A DNA stretch of 64,000 bases, taken from positions 1 through 64,000 of the forward strand of contig NZ_MAOC01000085.1 in NCBI RefSeq assembly GCF_001884135.1, given 5' to 3'. How positions within the stretch are numbered: position 1 is the first letter of the stretch; each line of letters begins with the position of its first letter. Both the position numbers and the translations under genes were made by a program. The notes under the pieces were generated by a model. The model was given only the letters and a program-made list of their open reading frames with translations, had not been told where the DNA came from and searched no databases. The DNA comes from Bacillus nitratireducens. GTDB taxonomy: Bacteria; Bacillota; Bacilli; Bacillales; Bacillaceae_G. Positions 18,798-27,645 of this stretch are shown here, in pieces.

Positions 18798-19229
18798 ATG
18801 GGAATTAGTAGTCGTTTTACAGTAGGTGTTCATATGTTAACGTTACTTGCGATAGATCGAAACTCTCGCTGTACCTCTGAATGGATTGCTGGTAGTGTGA
18901 ATACAAATCCAGTTGTGATTCGTCGCATTACAGGAATGTTGAAGAGAGCAGGACTTGTTGATGTACAAGCTGGTAAAGGTGGTACGACACTTGCTCGTGA
19001 TTTAGAAGAAATTACATTACTTGATGTATATAAAGCAGTGGAAGTTGTAGAAGAAGGACATCTATTTTCCTTCCATGAAAATCCCAACATTGAATGTCCA
19101 GTAGGAGCTAATATTCAATCAGTATTAGAAATTATTTTAATGCAAGCGCAAGAAGCGATGGAAAACGTACTTGCAAATGTAACGGTAGAGCAATTAGTTA
19201 CAAATTTAAAATCGAAAATTAAAGAATAA
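18798..19229 (+). CDS. Rrf2-family transcriptional regulator (YwnA-like)
   Basis: A 143-aa winged-helix protein: RFTVGVHMLTLLAID, TSEWIAGSVNTNPVVIRRITGMLKRAGLV (recognition helix) and VQAGKGGTTLARDLEEITLLDVYKAVE are typical of the family. It lacks the three-Cys Fe-S loop of IscR/NsrR; only isolated Cys residues are present, so a redox or electrophile sensor such as YwnA/HypR is a better analogy. ATG 18798 is chosen over the in-frame ATG 18774 because AAGGAGGGTG lies between them. Confidence 0.87.
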   Translation: MGISSRFTVGVHMLTLLAIDRNSRCTSEWIAGSVNTNPVVIRRITGMLKRAGLVDVQAGKGGTTLARDLEEITLLDVYKAVEVVEEGHLFSFHENPNIECPVGANIQSVLEIILMQAQEAMENVLANVTVEQLVTNLKSKIKE

Positions 19230-19268
19230 AAAAGCGAGCATCCTCATAGTGAGGGCTCGCCTTTTTTT
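19230..19268 (+). terminator. Terminator after the Rrf2 gene
   Basis: GCGAGC (19234-19239) and GCTCGC (19255-19260) close a stem that includes CCTCA/TGAGG, followed by seven T. It separates this gene from the convergent aquaporin gene. Confidence 0.88.
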
Positions 19269-19288
19269 ATTCAGAAATATTGAAAATT

Positions 19289-19954
19289 CTATTTTTCAGT
19301 ATTTAAAATGAATTTACCAACAATAGCTGCTACGATACCACCAAGAATTGGTGCAACGATGAATACCCATAGTTGAGAAAGTACTTCTCCGCCAGCGAAT
19401 AAAGCTGGTGCGATACTACGAGCCGGGTTAACAGATGTTCCAGTTAAAGGAATACCTAATAAGTGAACTAAAACTAATGTAAAACCAATTACTAATCCAG
19501 CTAGAGAAGAACTTCCTTTTTTACCTGTTACAGCAACGATAACTAAAATGAATACGAAAGTTAAAATGAATTCAACTAGAAATGCTCCAGATAAACCAAG
19601 AGTTCCAAAACCATTTTGTCCTAAATTATCTAAAGGTGTTTTAGCAGAGCGTAAAATTGTTACTAACGTTGCAGTTCCTAATAAACCACCTAAAATTTGA
19701 GCTAATACATAATAACAAAGTTCCATAGCGTTCATTCTTTTGTTGATGAACATAGCTACTGATACCGCTGGGTTAATGTGACATCCAGAAATTGTTCCGA
19801 TGCTATATGCCATAGCCACAATAGATAGACCGAAAGCCATAGCGATTCCTAATGTTCCAATTCCTTCAATTCCGCCACCAATGACAGCTACTCCAGTTCC
19901 GAATAATACAAGTACAAATGTACCAATAAATTCAGCGATTGCTTTTTTTAACAT
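19289..19954 (-). CDS. aqpZ: Aquaporin Z-type water channel
   Basis: A 221-aa six-helix channel of the MIP family. The two half-helix NPA motifs are intact: GCHINPAVS near residue 62 and GTSVNPARSIAPAL near residue 175. The Arg after the second NPA and the bulky His in helix 5 (LVHLLGIPL) point to a water-selective aquaporin and away from the glycerol facilitators. AGGAGGTAAATT precedes the start on the minus strand. Confidence 0.9.
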   Translation of the reverse strand: MLKKAIAEFIGTFVLVLFGTGVAVIGGGIEGIGTLGIAMAFGLSIVAMAYSIGTISGCHINPAVSVAMFINKRMNAMELCYYVLAQILGGLLGTATLVTILRSAKTPLDNLGQNGFGTLGLSGAFLVEFILTFVFILVIVAVTGKKGSSSLAGLVIGFTLVLVHLLGIPLTGTSVNPARSIAPALFAGGEVLSQLWVFIVAPILGGIVAAIVGKFILNTEK

Positions 19955-20053
19955 AATTTACCTCCTAATATTGCGCATGAAACGTATTATAACATAGGTT
20001 TTAGTATAAACAGCTAATGAAATACTATTCTGATAAGGCGAAATAGGGGGACA

Positions 20054-20100
20054 ATAAAAATAGATATGGTTCTATGAAGAAGAACCATATCTATTTTTAT
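20054..20100 (-). terminator. 20-bp terminator of the minus-strand exporter gene
   Basis: 20054-20073 is the exact reverse complement of 20081-20100, around the AGATATGGTTCT core, with a 7-base loop. On the minus strand the distal arm ends in an ATTTTTAT run. The right arm includes the end of the exporter gene. Confidence 0.85.
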
Positions 20101-21062
20101 GCCGATTTTTTTTGCTTAATAACTGGAACAGAACGGTTTAAAACGCTATTTACGACCATTCCTAACATGATAATAATCATCCCAATCAGTGACAGACCAC
20201 TAGGGAATGAACCATTTAAGAAAATAATCTCACCAAGCACGGTAAAGACCATCGTTCCAGCTTGTGTTGCTTCAACAGCTCCAAGTAAAGCAAGATTGTC
20301 TTTTGCTAAATCAGTAGCAAAGAAAAATGTCATCGTCGCAATAACTCCAGAACATAGTGCTAACAAAAATCCTTGAAGCATTTGAGTTGATGATGGAATA
20401 CCAGTAGTGGAAAATCCGTATATACCAAGTAAAAGCGTTATAGGAAGACTTCCAATTGCCATTCCTAATACACGTTGGAATGTATCAAGGCGCCCACCAA
20501 CAAGTTCCATCATTTTTCGGTTGCCGAAGGGATATAAGAAAGCTGCTAAAACGACAGGTAAAAAGCCTGAAATGAACTGATTCATTGTAATGTGGCCTGC
20601 TGCAGTCGCTTGCATACAAATTACACCAAGTAAAATAAATAAAGCGACGTATAAACTGCGTAGTGGAATTTTTCCACGTACAAGTTTTGTACCTGATTGC
20701 GTTTCTATTTTAATGAAAAATAATGGTGATAAAAGCAAACCTGCTAATATAGTAACTTGCCAAGTTCCAGCAACGAGCCAAGCTGGAGAGAAGACAGCGG
20801 CGAAACTTAATAAAGAATAGAAACCAATCCCTGCAACGGAACCCCATCCGATCCATGCAAATGGATGTTTCTTTAACTCTACCCATAACCCCCTTAAGTT
20901 TTTGCGAAATAAAACGATAAGGAATAAAATAGGGAGAGCAAATAAAAAGCGGAAGGAAGCTGTCCAAGCCCAGCTTGTTCCAGATACATTCATCGCTCTA
21001 TTAATAATAAAAGTTGCAGAAAAGAAGGCGGATGATAAAAGGCCTAATAATATTGCACGCAT
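20097..21062 (-). CDS. EmrE-like multidrug/metabolite exporter (DMT superfamily)
   Basis: About 321 aa, ten hydrophobic helices, two EamA-like halves. Segments SSAFFSATFIINRAMN (first helix), LLGVICMQATAAG and DNLALLGAVEATQAGTMVFTVLGE (last repeat) match the 'multidrug resistance efflux transporter' family of Bacilli. ATG 21062 is chosen: AAAGGAGTG lies 11 bases before it, while the upstream in-frame GTG overlaps that ribosome site. It is divergent from an XRE-cupin regulator, a common arrangement for a regulated exporter. Substrate unknown. Confidence 0.82.
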   Translation of the reverse strand: MRAILLGLLSSAFFSATFIINRAMNVSGTSWAWTASFRFLFALPILFLIVLFRKNLRGLWVELKKHPFAWIGWGSVAGIGFYSLLSFAAVFSPAWLVAGTWQVTILAGLLLSPLFFIKIETQSGTKLVRGKIPLRSLYVALFILLGVICMQATAAGHITMNQFISGFLPVVLAAFLYPFGNRKMMELVGGRLDTFQRVLGMAIGSLPITLLLGIYGFSTTGIPSSTQMLQGFLLALCSGVIATMTFFFATDLAKDNLALLGAVEATQAGTMVFTVLGEIIFLNGSFPSGLSLIGMIIIMLGMVVNSVLNRSVPVIKQKKSA

Positions 21063-21162
21063 GAAGTGTAACACTCCTTTCGGAATTAAATAATTATGTA
21101 TAGTATGATATACTTTAAATTAATAAAAGTAAACTATTTTATATTTTAAGGTGGTTTTATAG

Positions 21163-21735
21163 ATGAAAGAAAATGAGGACATACAAACAAAAGAAGTGAT
21201 TCAGCAAGTAGGTCAGTTATTACGACAAATTCGAAATGAACAAAAACTAAGTTTAGAAGAATTAGCCCAAAAGACGGGTGTGAGTAAATTAACGCTGGGA
21301 AAAATCGAAAGAGGAGAAACGAATCCGACGTTAGCTGTCATTTGGAAAATAACAAAAGGGTTATCAATTCCTTTATCGAGATTGATGGTTGTTGGAGAGC
21401 CAGTAGCTGTTGCGCGCTGCGGAGAAGGGTTTGCAGTAGATGTAGGACAAGCATGGCACTTAGAAACGATGTTCCGTTACACGAAAGAAACGGGGATGGA
21501 AATGCACCGAGCATGTTTGAGAGCGAATAGTATATATGAACCTGAAGCTCATCATGAAGGAGCAATTGAGCTTGTAACAGTAATGAAAGGGAAAGTTTCG
21601 ATTCAAGTTAAGAACGATGTGTACGAGCTTAATGAGTTTGATTCCATCCAATTTGAAGCGAATAAGAAACATAGTTATAAAAATCAAGAGGATGAAGTGG
21701 CGGTATTACATTTAACGATGAAATATTCTTCATGA
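21163..21735 (+). CDS. XRE-cupin transcriptional regulator
   Basis: 190 aa. The N-terminal HTH_3 domain (residues 15-70) reads LSLEELAQKTGVSKLTLGKIERGETNPTLAVIWKI; the C-terminal cupin_2 fold (115-185) contains HHEGAIELVTVMKGKVSI and SIQFEANKKHSYKN. Such proteins sense a small ligand in the cupin barrel. It is divergent from the DMT exporter across a 100-base gap, so control of that exporter is likely. Its stop sits at the left end of a perfect palindromic terminator. Confidence 0.85.
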   Translation: MKENEDIQTKEVIQQVGQLLRQIRNEQKLSLEELAQKTGVSKLTLGKIERGETNPTLAVIWKITKGLSIPLSRLMVVGEPVAVARCGEGFAVDVGQAWHLETMFRYTKETGMEMHRACLRANSIYEPEAHHEGAIELVTVMKGKVSIQVKNDVYELNEFDSIQFEANKKHSYKNQEDEVAVLHLTMKYSS

Positions 21736-21770
21736 AAAAATCACCTATAGAATTCTATAGGTGATTTTTT
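21735..21770. terminator. 36-base perfect palindromic terminator
   Basis: The palindrome is 6 A, then TCACCTATAG, the centre AATT, CTATAGGTGA and 6 T. It is self-complementary over its whole length, so it works on either strand between the convergent XRE-cupin and PspC genes. Confidence 0.9.
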
Positions 21771-21803
21771 ATATGCTCTTCTTAAGTATATGAAGTGATG
21801 CCA

Positions 21804-21989
21804 TTAGTACGAACGTGGCATAAGTAATAAACAAATAAAATAAACTAAAAATCCCGTCCCAAAACATAAAACAGCAATGACCCAAAGTATGCGAATGAGA
21901 GTAGAGCTAATATCAAAATATTCTCCTAAACCACCACATATACCAAATACCATTTTATCAGTTTCGGATTTACATAATCTTTTTGACAT
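21804..21989 (-). CDS. PspC-domain membrane protein
   Basis: A 61-aa protein consisting of a single PspC domain: KSETDKMVFGICGGLGEYFDIS followed by a hydrophobic helix (LIRILWVIAVLCFGTGFLVYFICLLLM). PspC proteins act in envelope stress responses; stand-alone small versions are common in Firmicutes. AAGGAGTTGATCG precedes the ATG. Confidence 0.88.
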   Translation of the reverse strand: MSKRLCKSETDKMVFGICGGLGEYFDISSTLIRILWVIAVLCFGTGFLVYFICLLLMPRSY

Positions 21990-22178
21990 ATAACGATCAA
22001 CTCCTTTTTTATATGAAGCTACATACTTTTATTCTATATGGAAATTTATGAGAAGACTATGAGGTTGTATTACATTTTTTTAGAGAAACGATCATATTAA
22101 TTGTCTTAATTTTCAGCTGATATTAAAATTATAGTAAGAGGTATGAGGCGATTTTTAATAAAGGGTGGGGAAATAGAG

Positions 22179-23420
22179 ATGACAGTATATTGGTTGACTA
22201 ATGTAATGGTTGAATCAAGGTATGCATATGAAGAAGGGGAAATTTCACGAACAGAAACAGAATTATGTAGTTTACTCATTGAAGATGGACGAATTAAAAA
22301 AATTATAGAAGGGATTGTTCAAGAGGAAGGGGTGGTAACTCTTGATGCCAATCGCTTATTAATTTTACCGTCCTTCGAAGAGATGCATATTCATATTGAT
22401 AAAACATATTATAGTGGGCCTTGGAAAGCTTGTATGCCAGCAGAAAATATTTTCACACGTTTTAATGAAGAAAAAAGGATTTTGCCAAAGCAATTAGCAA
22501 CTGCTCAAGACAGGGCGGAAAATATGCTAGAGTTATTGCTTCGAAATGGTGCAACGAATATTAGAACGCATTGTAATGTGGATCCGGTTATTGGACTTCG
22601 TAATTTAGAGGCAACGTTAGCGGCATTAGAAACATATAAAAATCGATTGTCTGGTAGAATAGTTGCATTTCCGCAACATGGATTATTGCGCAGTAATTCT
22701 GTACAACTTGTAAAAGATGCGATGCGTATGGGTGCGAATCTAGTCGGTGGAGTGGATCCAGCTACAGTGGATAATGATATCGAAAAATCATTACATACAA
22801 TTATGGATATCGCAGTAGAATTTAATGCGGATGTTGATCTTCATTTGCATGATGCGAATAATCTGGGGACGTTTACGATGAAGAGGTTGGCAAGTCTAAC
22901 AGAAGAAGCTGGATGGCAAGGGCGTGTAACAATTAGTCATGCGCTTGGACTTGGTGGTGTTACGGATAAAGAAGCTGAAGAAGTGGCAGAAAGACTAGCA
23001 GCCTTGAAGATTGATATTACTTCAACCGTGCCAATTGGTAAACAAGTAATCCCAATTCCGTTATTAGATAAAAAAGGTGTTAAAGTTTCATTAGGAAATG
23101 ATAGTATTACAGATCATTGGTCGCCGTTTGGAACTGGCGATATGCTTCAAAAGGCAAATCGATTAGCAGAGCGTTTTGGATGGAGTGACGAAAGGTCTTT
23201 AGGAAAAGCCCTTCGCTTTATTACGGGAGGAAAAGAAACGTTAAACAATGAAGGGAAGCGAGCATGGCCGAATGTAGGAGATGAAGCGAGTTTTATTTTG
23301 ACGAATGCAACATGTACAGCTGAAGCGGTAGCGCGTCAAACAGAGAAGCGTTTAGTCGTGCATAAAGGAAATATTGTTGTTGGAAGCTTAAATGAGGTGG
23401 AATTAAATAATCTTGTGTAG
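22179..23420 (+). CDS. Cytosine deaminase-like amidohydrolase
   Basis: 413 aa, metal-dependent amidohydrolase fold like CodA. Metal ligands: HIHIDK (HxH), the LHLHDANN His, SHALGLGG His and GNDSITDHW Asp; substrate-side FPQHGLL aligns with CodA FPQEGIL. The block aligning with CodA HCDEIDD reads HLHDANN, so the catalytic Glu appears to be Asp here: specificity probably differs from cytosine. ATG 22179 follows AAGGGTGGGG; the in-frame ATG 22143 has no ribosome site. Followed by a nucleobase-type permease, which suggests salvage of a heterocyclic compound. Confidence 0.75.
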   Translation: MTVYWLTNVMVESRYAYEEGEISRTETELCSLLIEDGRIKKIIEGIVQEEGVVTLDANRLLILPSFEEMHIHIDKTYYSGPWKACMPAENIFTRFNEEKRILPKQLATAQDRAENMLELLLRNGATNIRTHCNVDPVIGLRNLEATLAALETYKNRLSGRIVAFPQHGLLRSNSVQLVKDAMRMGANLVGGVDPATVDNDIEKSLHTIMDIAVEFNADVDLHLHDANNLGTFTMKRLASLTEEAGWQGRVTISHALGLGGVTDKEAEEVAERLAALKIDITSTVPIGKQVIPIPLLDKKGVKVSLGNDSITDHWSPFGTGDMLQKANRLAERFGWSDERSLGKALRFITGGKETLNNEGKRAWPNVGDEASFILTNATCTAEAVARQTEKRLVVHKGNIVVGSLNEVELNNLV

Positions 23421-23441
23421 AAGAATTGTTTAAATGCCTTG

Positions 23442-23480
23442 AGGAGAGTTCTAATTGAGAATATAGAACTCTTCTTTTTT
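23442..23480 (+). terminator. Hairpin terminator between amidohydrolase and permease
   Basis: AGGAGAGTTCT (23442-23452) pairs with AGAACTCTTCT (23465-23475) through one G-U pair, followed by six T. It may act as a partial terminator inside a two-gene unit. Confidence 0.75.
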
Positions 23481-23518
23481 GTTATTACAATATATTTTTT
23501 ATAGGAAAGCTAGAAGGG

Positions 23519-24814
23519 ATGAAAATTTTGGATAATCAACATAACCAAAATCATATTATGGGAACTTTGCAATGGTTTATTTTTTTATTAGCAAACTCAA
23601 TCGCACTACCAATTGTCGTTGGCGGATTATTTCATCTTACGACGGAAGAAGTGTTTTATTTAATGCAACGTACGTTTTTCGTAGTTGGTATATCTTCTTT
23701 TTTACAAGGATGGCTTGGACATAAACTGCCTATTGCGGATGGACCAGCTGGATCTTGGGTTGGTGTATTTACCGTACTTGCTTATGCTACCGTAGGGCAG
23801 GATCAATTACATAGTACATTGCAAATTTTAGAATTAGGAATGATAATCTCCGGTGTTATTTTAATAGGATTAGGTGTAACTGGTTTTATAGGACGTATTT
23901 TATTTTTATTTACGCCAGTTGTGACAGGAACGTTTTTACTTTTATTATGTTTACAATTAAGTGGTGTATTTTTAAAAGGAATGCTAGGAATTACAGCTAC
24001 TATTTCTCAAATCGATGGATTTACAGCGATAATTGCGTTTAGTATATTTTTGTTCGTTATTATACTATCTAATTTTGGAAAAGGTTTTGTCAAAAGTTAT
24101 GCAGTTTTAATAGGATTAATTAGCGGGTGGATTATTTTTCTTATTGCAGGAAAAGTGACGATTCCATCTCAAGTAACTCATTTTGTGCAACTTCCACATA
24201 TATTTGCTTGGGGACTTCCAAAATGGAATACAGGTATGGCTGTATCAAGTTTCGTTATGGTATGTATTTTAGTTTCTAATACAGTGGCAGCTATTATAGC
24301 GATCAATCAAGCTACCATTCAAAAAGGGACCATTGAACAGAAACAGTTGAAGGATGGTACGTGGGTTGGAGGGATTTCACATATCATTTCTTCTGTATTT
24401 TCAACTGTAGGTGTCGTTCCGTTACCAGCGACGGCAGGATTTATACGCTTAACAAAACAAAAATATATACGATCGTTCTTAATGGCATGTGCGTTACTAG
24501 TCATAATGTCTCTTTTTCCAAGTATTATTCGTTACTTAGCGTCTTTACCATCCGCTGTCGCATCTGCAGTTTTAATGGCTTCGTTCGTACAGTTAATTGG
24601 AATTGGATTTAATAATATAAAACAAGTGGAGCTCAGCGAAAGGAATGTAACGATTTTAGGAGTTGCAGTATTATTTGGCAGCGGCGTTATGTTTTTACCG
24701 TCTGGAGCACTCCAATCATTGCCGTCTGTTATGCAATATATATTCGGGAATGGTTTATTTGTAGGTACAGTTGTAAGTATATTGCTAGAACAAATATGGC
24801 GTACTGGAAAGTAA
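23519..24814 (+). CDS. Uracil/xanthine permease-family transporter (NCS2)
   Basis: 431 aa with about 12-14 hydrophobic helices. LPATAGFIRLTKQ matches the NCS2 signature region, and the N-terminal ADGPAGSWVGVF block lines the substrate site in this family. Similar to B. subtilis YwdJ. Adjacency to a deaminase-like amidohydrolase supports nucleobase or related heterocycle uptake. ATG 23519 follows GAAGGG. Confidence 0.8.
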   Translation: MKILDNQHNQNHIMGTLQWFIFLLANSIALPIVVGGLFHLTTEEVFYLMQRTFFVVGISSFLQGWLGHKLPIADGPAGSWVGVFTVLAYATVGQDQLHSTLQILELGMIISGVILIGLGVTGFIGRILFLFTPVVTGTFLLLLCLQLSGVFLKGMLGITATISQIDGFTAIIAFSIFLFVIILSNFGKGFVKSYAVLIGLISGWIIFLIAGKVTIPSQVTHFVQLPHIFAWGLPKWNTGMAVSSFVMVCILVSNTVAAIIAINQATIQKGTIEQKQLKDGTWVGGISHIISSVFSTVGVVPLPATAGFIRLTKQKYIRSFLMACALLVIMSLFPSIIRYLASLPSAVASAVLMASFVQLIGIGFNNIKQVELSERNVTILGVAVLFGSGVMFLPSGALQSLPSVMQYIFGNGLFVGTVVSILLEQIWRTGK

Positions 24815-24883
24815 GTGGATAAAAAGAGTATCCGCACTGTATAAAAGTCTAAAATAACATAGGAAATAAAGCCCATTTTCATT

Positions 24884-24912
24884 CACCACCTGCACATTTC
24901 GTTCATACAATA
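24884..24912 (+). promoter_or_regulatory. Sigma-K promoter of gerE
   Basis: CACC (24884-24887), a 16-base spacer, then CATACAATA (24904-24912), matching the sigma-K consensus mACm-N16/17-CATAnnnTA. gerE is known to be transcribed by mother-cell sigma-K in B. subtilis. Confidence 0.75.
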
Positions 24913-24979
24913 TCTTGACTAAATAAACACCCAACTTACACATATACAGCTCTGGCTTAAGCAAGGAGGGTTATACCAG

Positions 24980-25204
24980 TTGAAGGAAAAAGCGTATCAA
25001 TCTAAACCGTTACTCACAAAGAGAGAAAGAGAAGTATTTGAATTACTCGTTCAAGATAAAACGACGAAGGAAATTGCAGGTGAACTTTTTATAAGTGAAA
25101 AAACAGTACGCAATCACATTTCAAATGCAATGCAAAAGCTAGGAGTTAAAGGACGTTCACAAGCAGTTGTTGAGCTTCTTCGTATGGGAGAGCTCGAGCT
25201 ATAA
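24980..25204 (+). CDS. gerE: Spore germination/coat regulator GerE
   Basis: A 74-aa LuxR/FixJ-type DNA-binding protein lacking a receiver domain, almost identical to B. subtilis Ger[23 protein letters not shown] and [26 protein letters not shown]. It controls late mother-cell coat genes. The start is TTG, after AAGGAGGGTTAT. In B. subtilis it adjoins ysmA and racE; here it is separated from both by accessory genes. Confidence 0.97.
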   Translation: MKEKAYQSKPLLTKREREVFELLVQDKTTKEIAGELFISEKTVRNHISNAMQKLGVKGRSQAVVELLRMGELEL

Positions 25205-25208
25205 AAAG

Positions 25209-25245
25209 AAAGCCGACTTTTATATGAAGAGTCGGCTATTTTTCT
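25209..25245 (+). terminator. Terminator after gerE
   Basis: AGCCGACT (25211-25218) pairs with AGTCGGCT (25230-25237), followed by ATTTTT. Confidence 0.88.
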
Positions 25246-25311
25246 GTTTGTTTCATGTGCTATATGAATGATAAGAATGTTTCATACATAAATAGGTAGT
25301 AAGGAGGGGAT

Positions 25312-25974
25312 ATGTTGAAAAGGATATTGTTAGTTTCAACAAGCGCTCATGATATGAATGGACACCCGACTGGTTTATGGCTTGAAGAGCTCGCAGCTCC
25401 GTATAATTTATTTAAAAAGGCTAAGTTCGATGTTGATCTTGTATCTATAGAAGGTGGAAGGGTACCTATTGATAGAGTGTCTATTCCGAATGGCATACCT
25501 CGTGAATTTAAGTATATCGCTTCTTTATTGCAAAATACGAAGCCGATTTCGAAGGCTCATTTTTTAGATTATGATGCAGTTTTATTTGGTGGTGGACACG
25601 GGGCTATTGTGGATTTTCCAGGTAATCCATATGTAGCGAATTTGATTGAGAACATGTACAACAATAACCGGATTGTAGCGGCTGTTTGTCACGGAGTAAG
25701 TTCTTTGGTCGGTGTGAAAAATAAAGATGGCTCGTTTTTTGTTGCGGGTAAGCGTATAACAGGTTATACAAATGATGAAGAAACAGCTGTGCATTTAGAA
25801 AATCGAGTTCCATTTTTGCTAGAAAGTAAGTTGAAAGAAGAAGGGGCATTATTTTATGTAGCACCTAATTTCACGCCACATGTAGTAGTAGATGGACATT
25901 TAATTACAGGGAAAAATCCGCAGTCTAGTATGGAAATAGGGAAAGCTATAAAAAGAGCTGTAAATAAATTATAG
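25312..25974 (+). CDS. DJ-1/PfpI family protein, Hsp31-like (first copy)
   Basis: 220 aa, class I glutamine-amidotransferase fold. The nucleophile-elbow Cys is in AAVCHGVSSL (about residue 126), preceded by LFGGGHGAIVDFP, the oxyanion/Glu-side motif of the Hsp31-like branch. Roles in this branch include methylglyoxal/glyoxal detoxification or protein deglycation. TAAGGAGGGGAT precedes ATG 25312. A TetR gene and a second, divergent-sequence DJ-1 gene follow. Confidence 0.85.
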   Translation: MLKRILLVSTSAHDMNGHPTGLWLEELAAPYNLFKKAKFDVDLVSIEGGRVPIDRVSIPNGIPREFKYIASLLQNTKPISKAHFLDYDAVLFGGGHGAIVDFPGNPYVANLIENMYNNNRIVAAVCHGVSSLVGVKNKDGSFFVAGKRITGYTNDEETAVHLENRVPFLLESKLKEEGALFYVAPNFTPHVVVDGHLITGKNPQSSMEIGKAIKRAVNKL

Positions 25975-26015
25975 AAAAGGTGCCCGCTACTAACAAAGGT
26001 AGCGGGTACTTTTTA
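25975..26015 (+). terminator. Terminator after the first DJ-1 gene
   Basis: CCCGCTAC (25983-25990) pairs with GTAGCGGG (25999-26006), extended outward through G-U and A-T pairs, then TTTTT. Confidence 0.85.
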
Positions 26016-26075
26016 TGTATAGCGTAGATTGAAATTGTAATAAACTAAAAAGACGTAATGAGTATAATAACTTCA

Positions 26076-26104
26076 TTTATAAACATTCATGAATTTGCTA
26101 TACT
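26076..26104 (+). promoter_or_regulatory. Promoter of the TetR gene with palindrome in the spacer
   Basis: TTTATA (26076-26081), 17 bases, TATACT (26099-26104). The spacer holds the perfect palindrome ATTCATGAAT (26085-26094), well placed for autorepression. Confidence 0.5.
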
Positions 26105-26137
26105 ATTTTGTATGAACAAAAGGGGAGGCTCTTTTAA

Positions 26138-26776
26138 ATGAGAAAAGTAGCGTGTGCAAATACGTATATTAATAAAATAAAGCCCGTTATTCGAAAGACG
26201 AGTTTTAGCCAATTAAAAATAGATGAAATTGCGAAATATATGGATATTAGTAAAGCTACTTTATATAAACGTTTTTCTTCGAAAGATGAGATTATTGAGG
26301 CGGTAGTAGAGGATTTTATAAATTATCTTCTTGAAGGAGATGCGGATAATCAAGATGAAAGTATGTCGTTTACAGAACGTTTCCAAAAGACGTTTATCCA
26401 TTCTTTAAAATGTGTGACGTATATTTCGGATGTCTTTTTACAAGATTTGAAAGAAGCGTATCCGCATTTGTCGGATCAATTAGTCGCTGCACAACAAAAT
26501 CGCAATCATAATTTGCAAATGTTTTTTGAGTCGGGTATGGAACAAGGTTACTTTAATAAAATGAATGCGCAACTATTTATGGTGCAAGATGATGTGATGT
26601 TAAGACGCATTATAGATCATACTTTTTGTATTCAGTACGATATTACGTTAAAGCAAGCGATACTTGATTTCTACAATTTGAAGAAATACCAACTGTTTAA
26701 ACCGGAATTTTTAGATGCAGTTGATGATTCTGAAATTGAAAAAGAAATTATAGCTAATTTACAAATGATTTCGTAA
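26138..26776 (+). CDS. TetR/AcrR-family transcriptional regulator
   Basis: 212 aa. N-terminal helix-turn-helix: FSQLKIDEIAKYMDISKATLYKRFSSKDEIIEAVV, with the TLYKRF recognition helix. The C-terminal ligand domain is unlike FadR. It sits between two DJ-1/PfpI genes and upstream of a drug-type MFS gene, so one or more of those are the likely targets. AAAAGGGGAGGC precedes ATG 26138. Confidence 0.87.
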   Translation: MRKVACANTYINKIKPVIRKTSFSQLKIDEIAKYMDISKATLYKRFSSKDEIIEAVVEDFINYLLEGDADNQDESMSFTERFQKTFIHSLKCVTYISDVFLQDLKEAYPHLSDQLVAAQQNRNHNLQMFFESGMEQGYFNKMNAQLFMVQDDVMLRRIIDHTFCIQYDITLKQAILDFYNLKKYQLFKPEFLDAVDDSEIEKEIIANLQMIS

Positions 26777-26817
26777 AAAAGCAGATTTCCTTTGCTAGAG
26801 GGAAATCTGCTTTTTTA
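26775..26817. terminator. Bidirectional terminator between TetR and second DJ-1 gene
   Basis: 16-bp perfect stem: A-run plus GCAGATTTCC (26775-26790) with GGAAATCTGC plus T-run (26801-26816). Confidence 0.9.
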
Positions 26818-26824
26818 GTACATA

Positions 26825-27511
26825 TTATTTTTGCAACTGTTTTAATACTAATTCAGCTACTGGACCACCTGAAGCAGGGTTTTGACCAGTAATTACACGA
26901 TTATCTTCTACAGCGTAAGCTTCCCAAGGTTGCGCAGCTTTTTCGTAAAGTCCCCCATATTTAACGAGTTCATCTTCTGTTAAAAATGGAACGAATTGAT
27001 CTAATTCAGCTAGTTTCTCTTCTTCATTTGAGAATCCTGTTACTTTTTTATCGTTAATTAAACGATCCCCGTTACTTAATGTGATATGGAATAAACCAGC
27101 AGCTCCGTGACAAACAGAGGAAACAATTCCGCCATTTTCATAAATGTTGCGGCTAATATTTTGAAGTTCTTTGTTTTCTGGGAAGTCCCAAATAACTCCG
27201 TGACCACCCGCGTAATAAATAACAGCGTAGTCTTCTTGATTCACTTCACTCGGTTTCATGGTAGAACCGAGGCGATTCATAAATTCTTTCTTTTGATACC
27301 ATTCCCAATCGATGCTCTCCGCCATCGCTAAACTATGCGGATCAATCGGTGTATAGCCGCCTTGTGGACTGACATAATCTACTTCGTAACCAGCTTCTTC
27401 TACTTTTTTAACGAAATGGACAGCTTCACCAAGCCAAAGCCCGGTAGCTCTATTTAAATTTGGGTATTTTTCTATGCTCGTTAATACAACTAACATTTTT
27501 TTCTTCATCAT
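26825..27511 (-). CDS. DJ-1/PfpI family protein, Hsp31-like (second copy)
   Basis: 228 aa. Motifs: YYAGGHGVIWDFP and the nucleophile Cys in SSVCHGAAGL; EEEKLAELDQFVPFLTED is typical of the branch. Sequence clearly differs from the copy at 25312, so this is not a recent duplication. The start is a double ATG (27511 or 27508) after CAGGAGG. Divergent from the MFS gene across a 376-base region that holds a large inverted repeat. Confidence 0.87.
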   Translation of the reverse strand: MMKKKMLVVLTSIEKYPNLNRATGLWLGEAVHFVKKVEEAGYEVDYVSPQGGYTPIDPHSLAMAESIDWEWYQKKEFMNRLGSTMKPSEVNQEDYAVIYYAGGHGVIWDFPENKELQNISRNIYENGGIVSSVCHGAAGLFHITLSNGDRLINDKKVTGFSNEEEKLAELDQFVPFLTEDELVKYGGLYEKAAQPWEAYAVEDNRVITGQNPASGGPVAELVLKQLQK

Positions 27512-27645
27512 AATCCTCCTGTAGTGTTTCTTCTATATAAAAGTTCTTTATTTACTTAGTTTTATTAAGTTAGAAATTGTAAATTTGAATAACCATGTCA
27601 GTCCCCCTTATACCGGATTCGAAATTAGTGTATAACAATTTTTGA

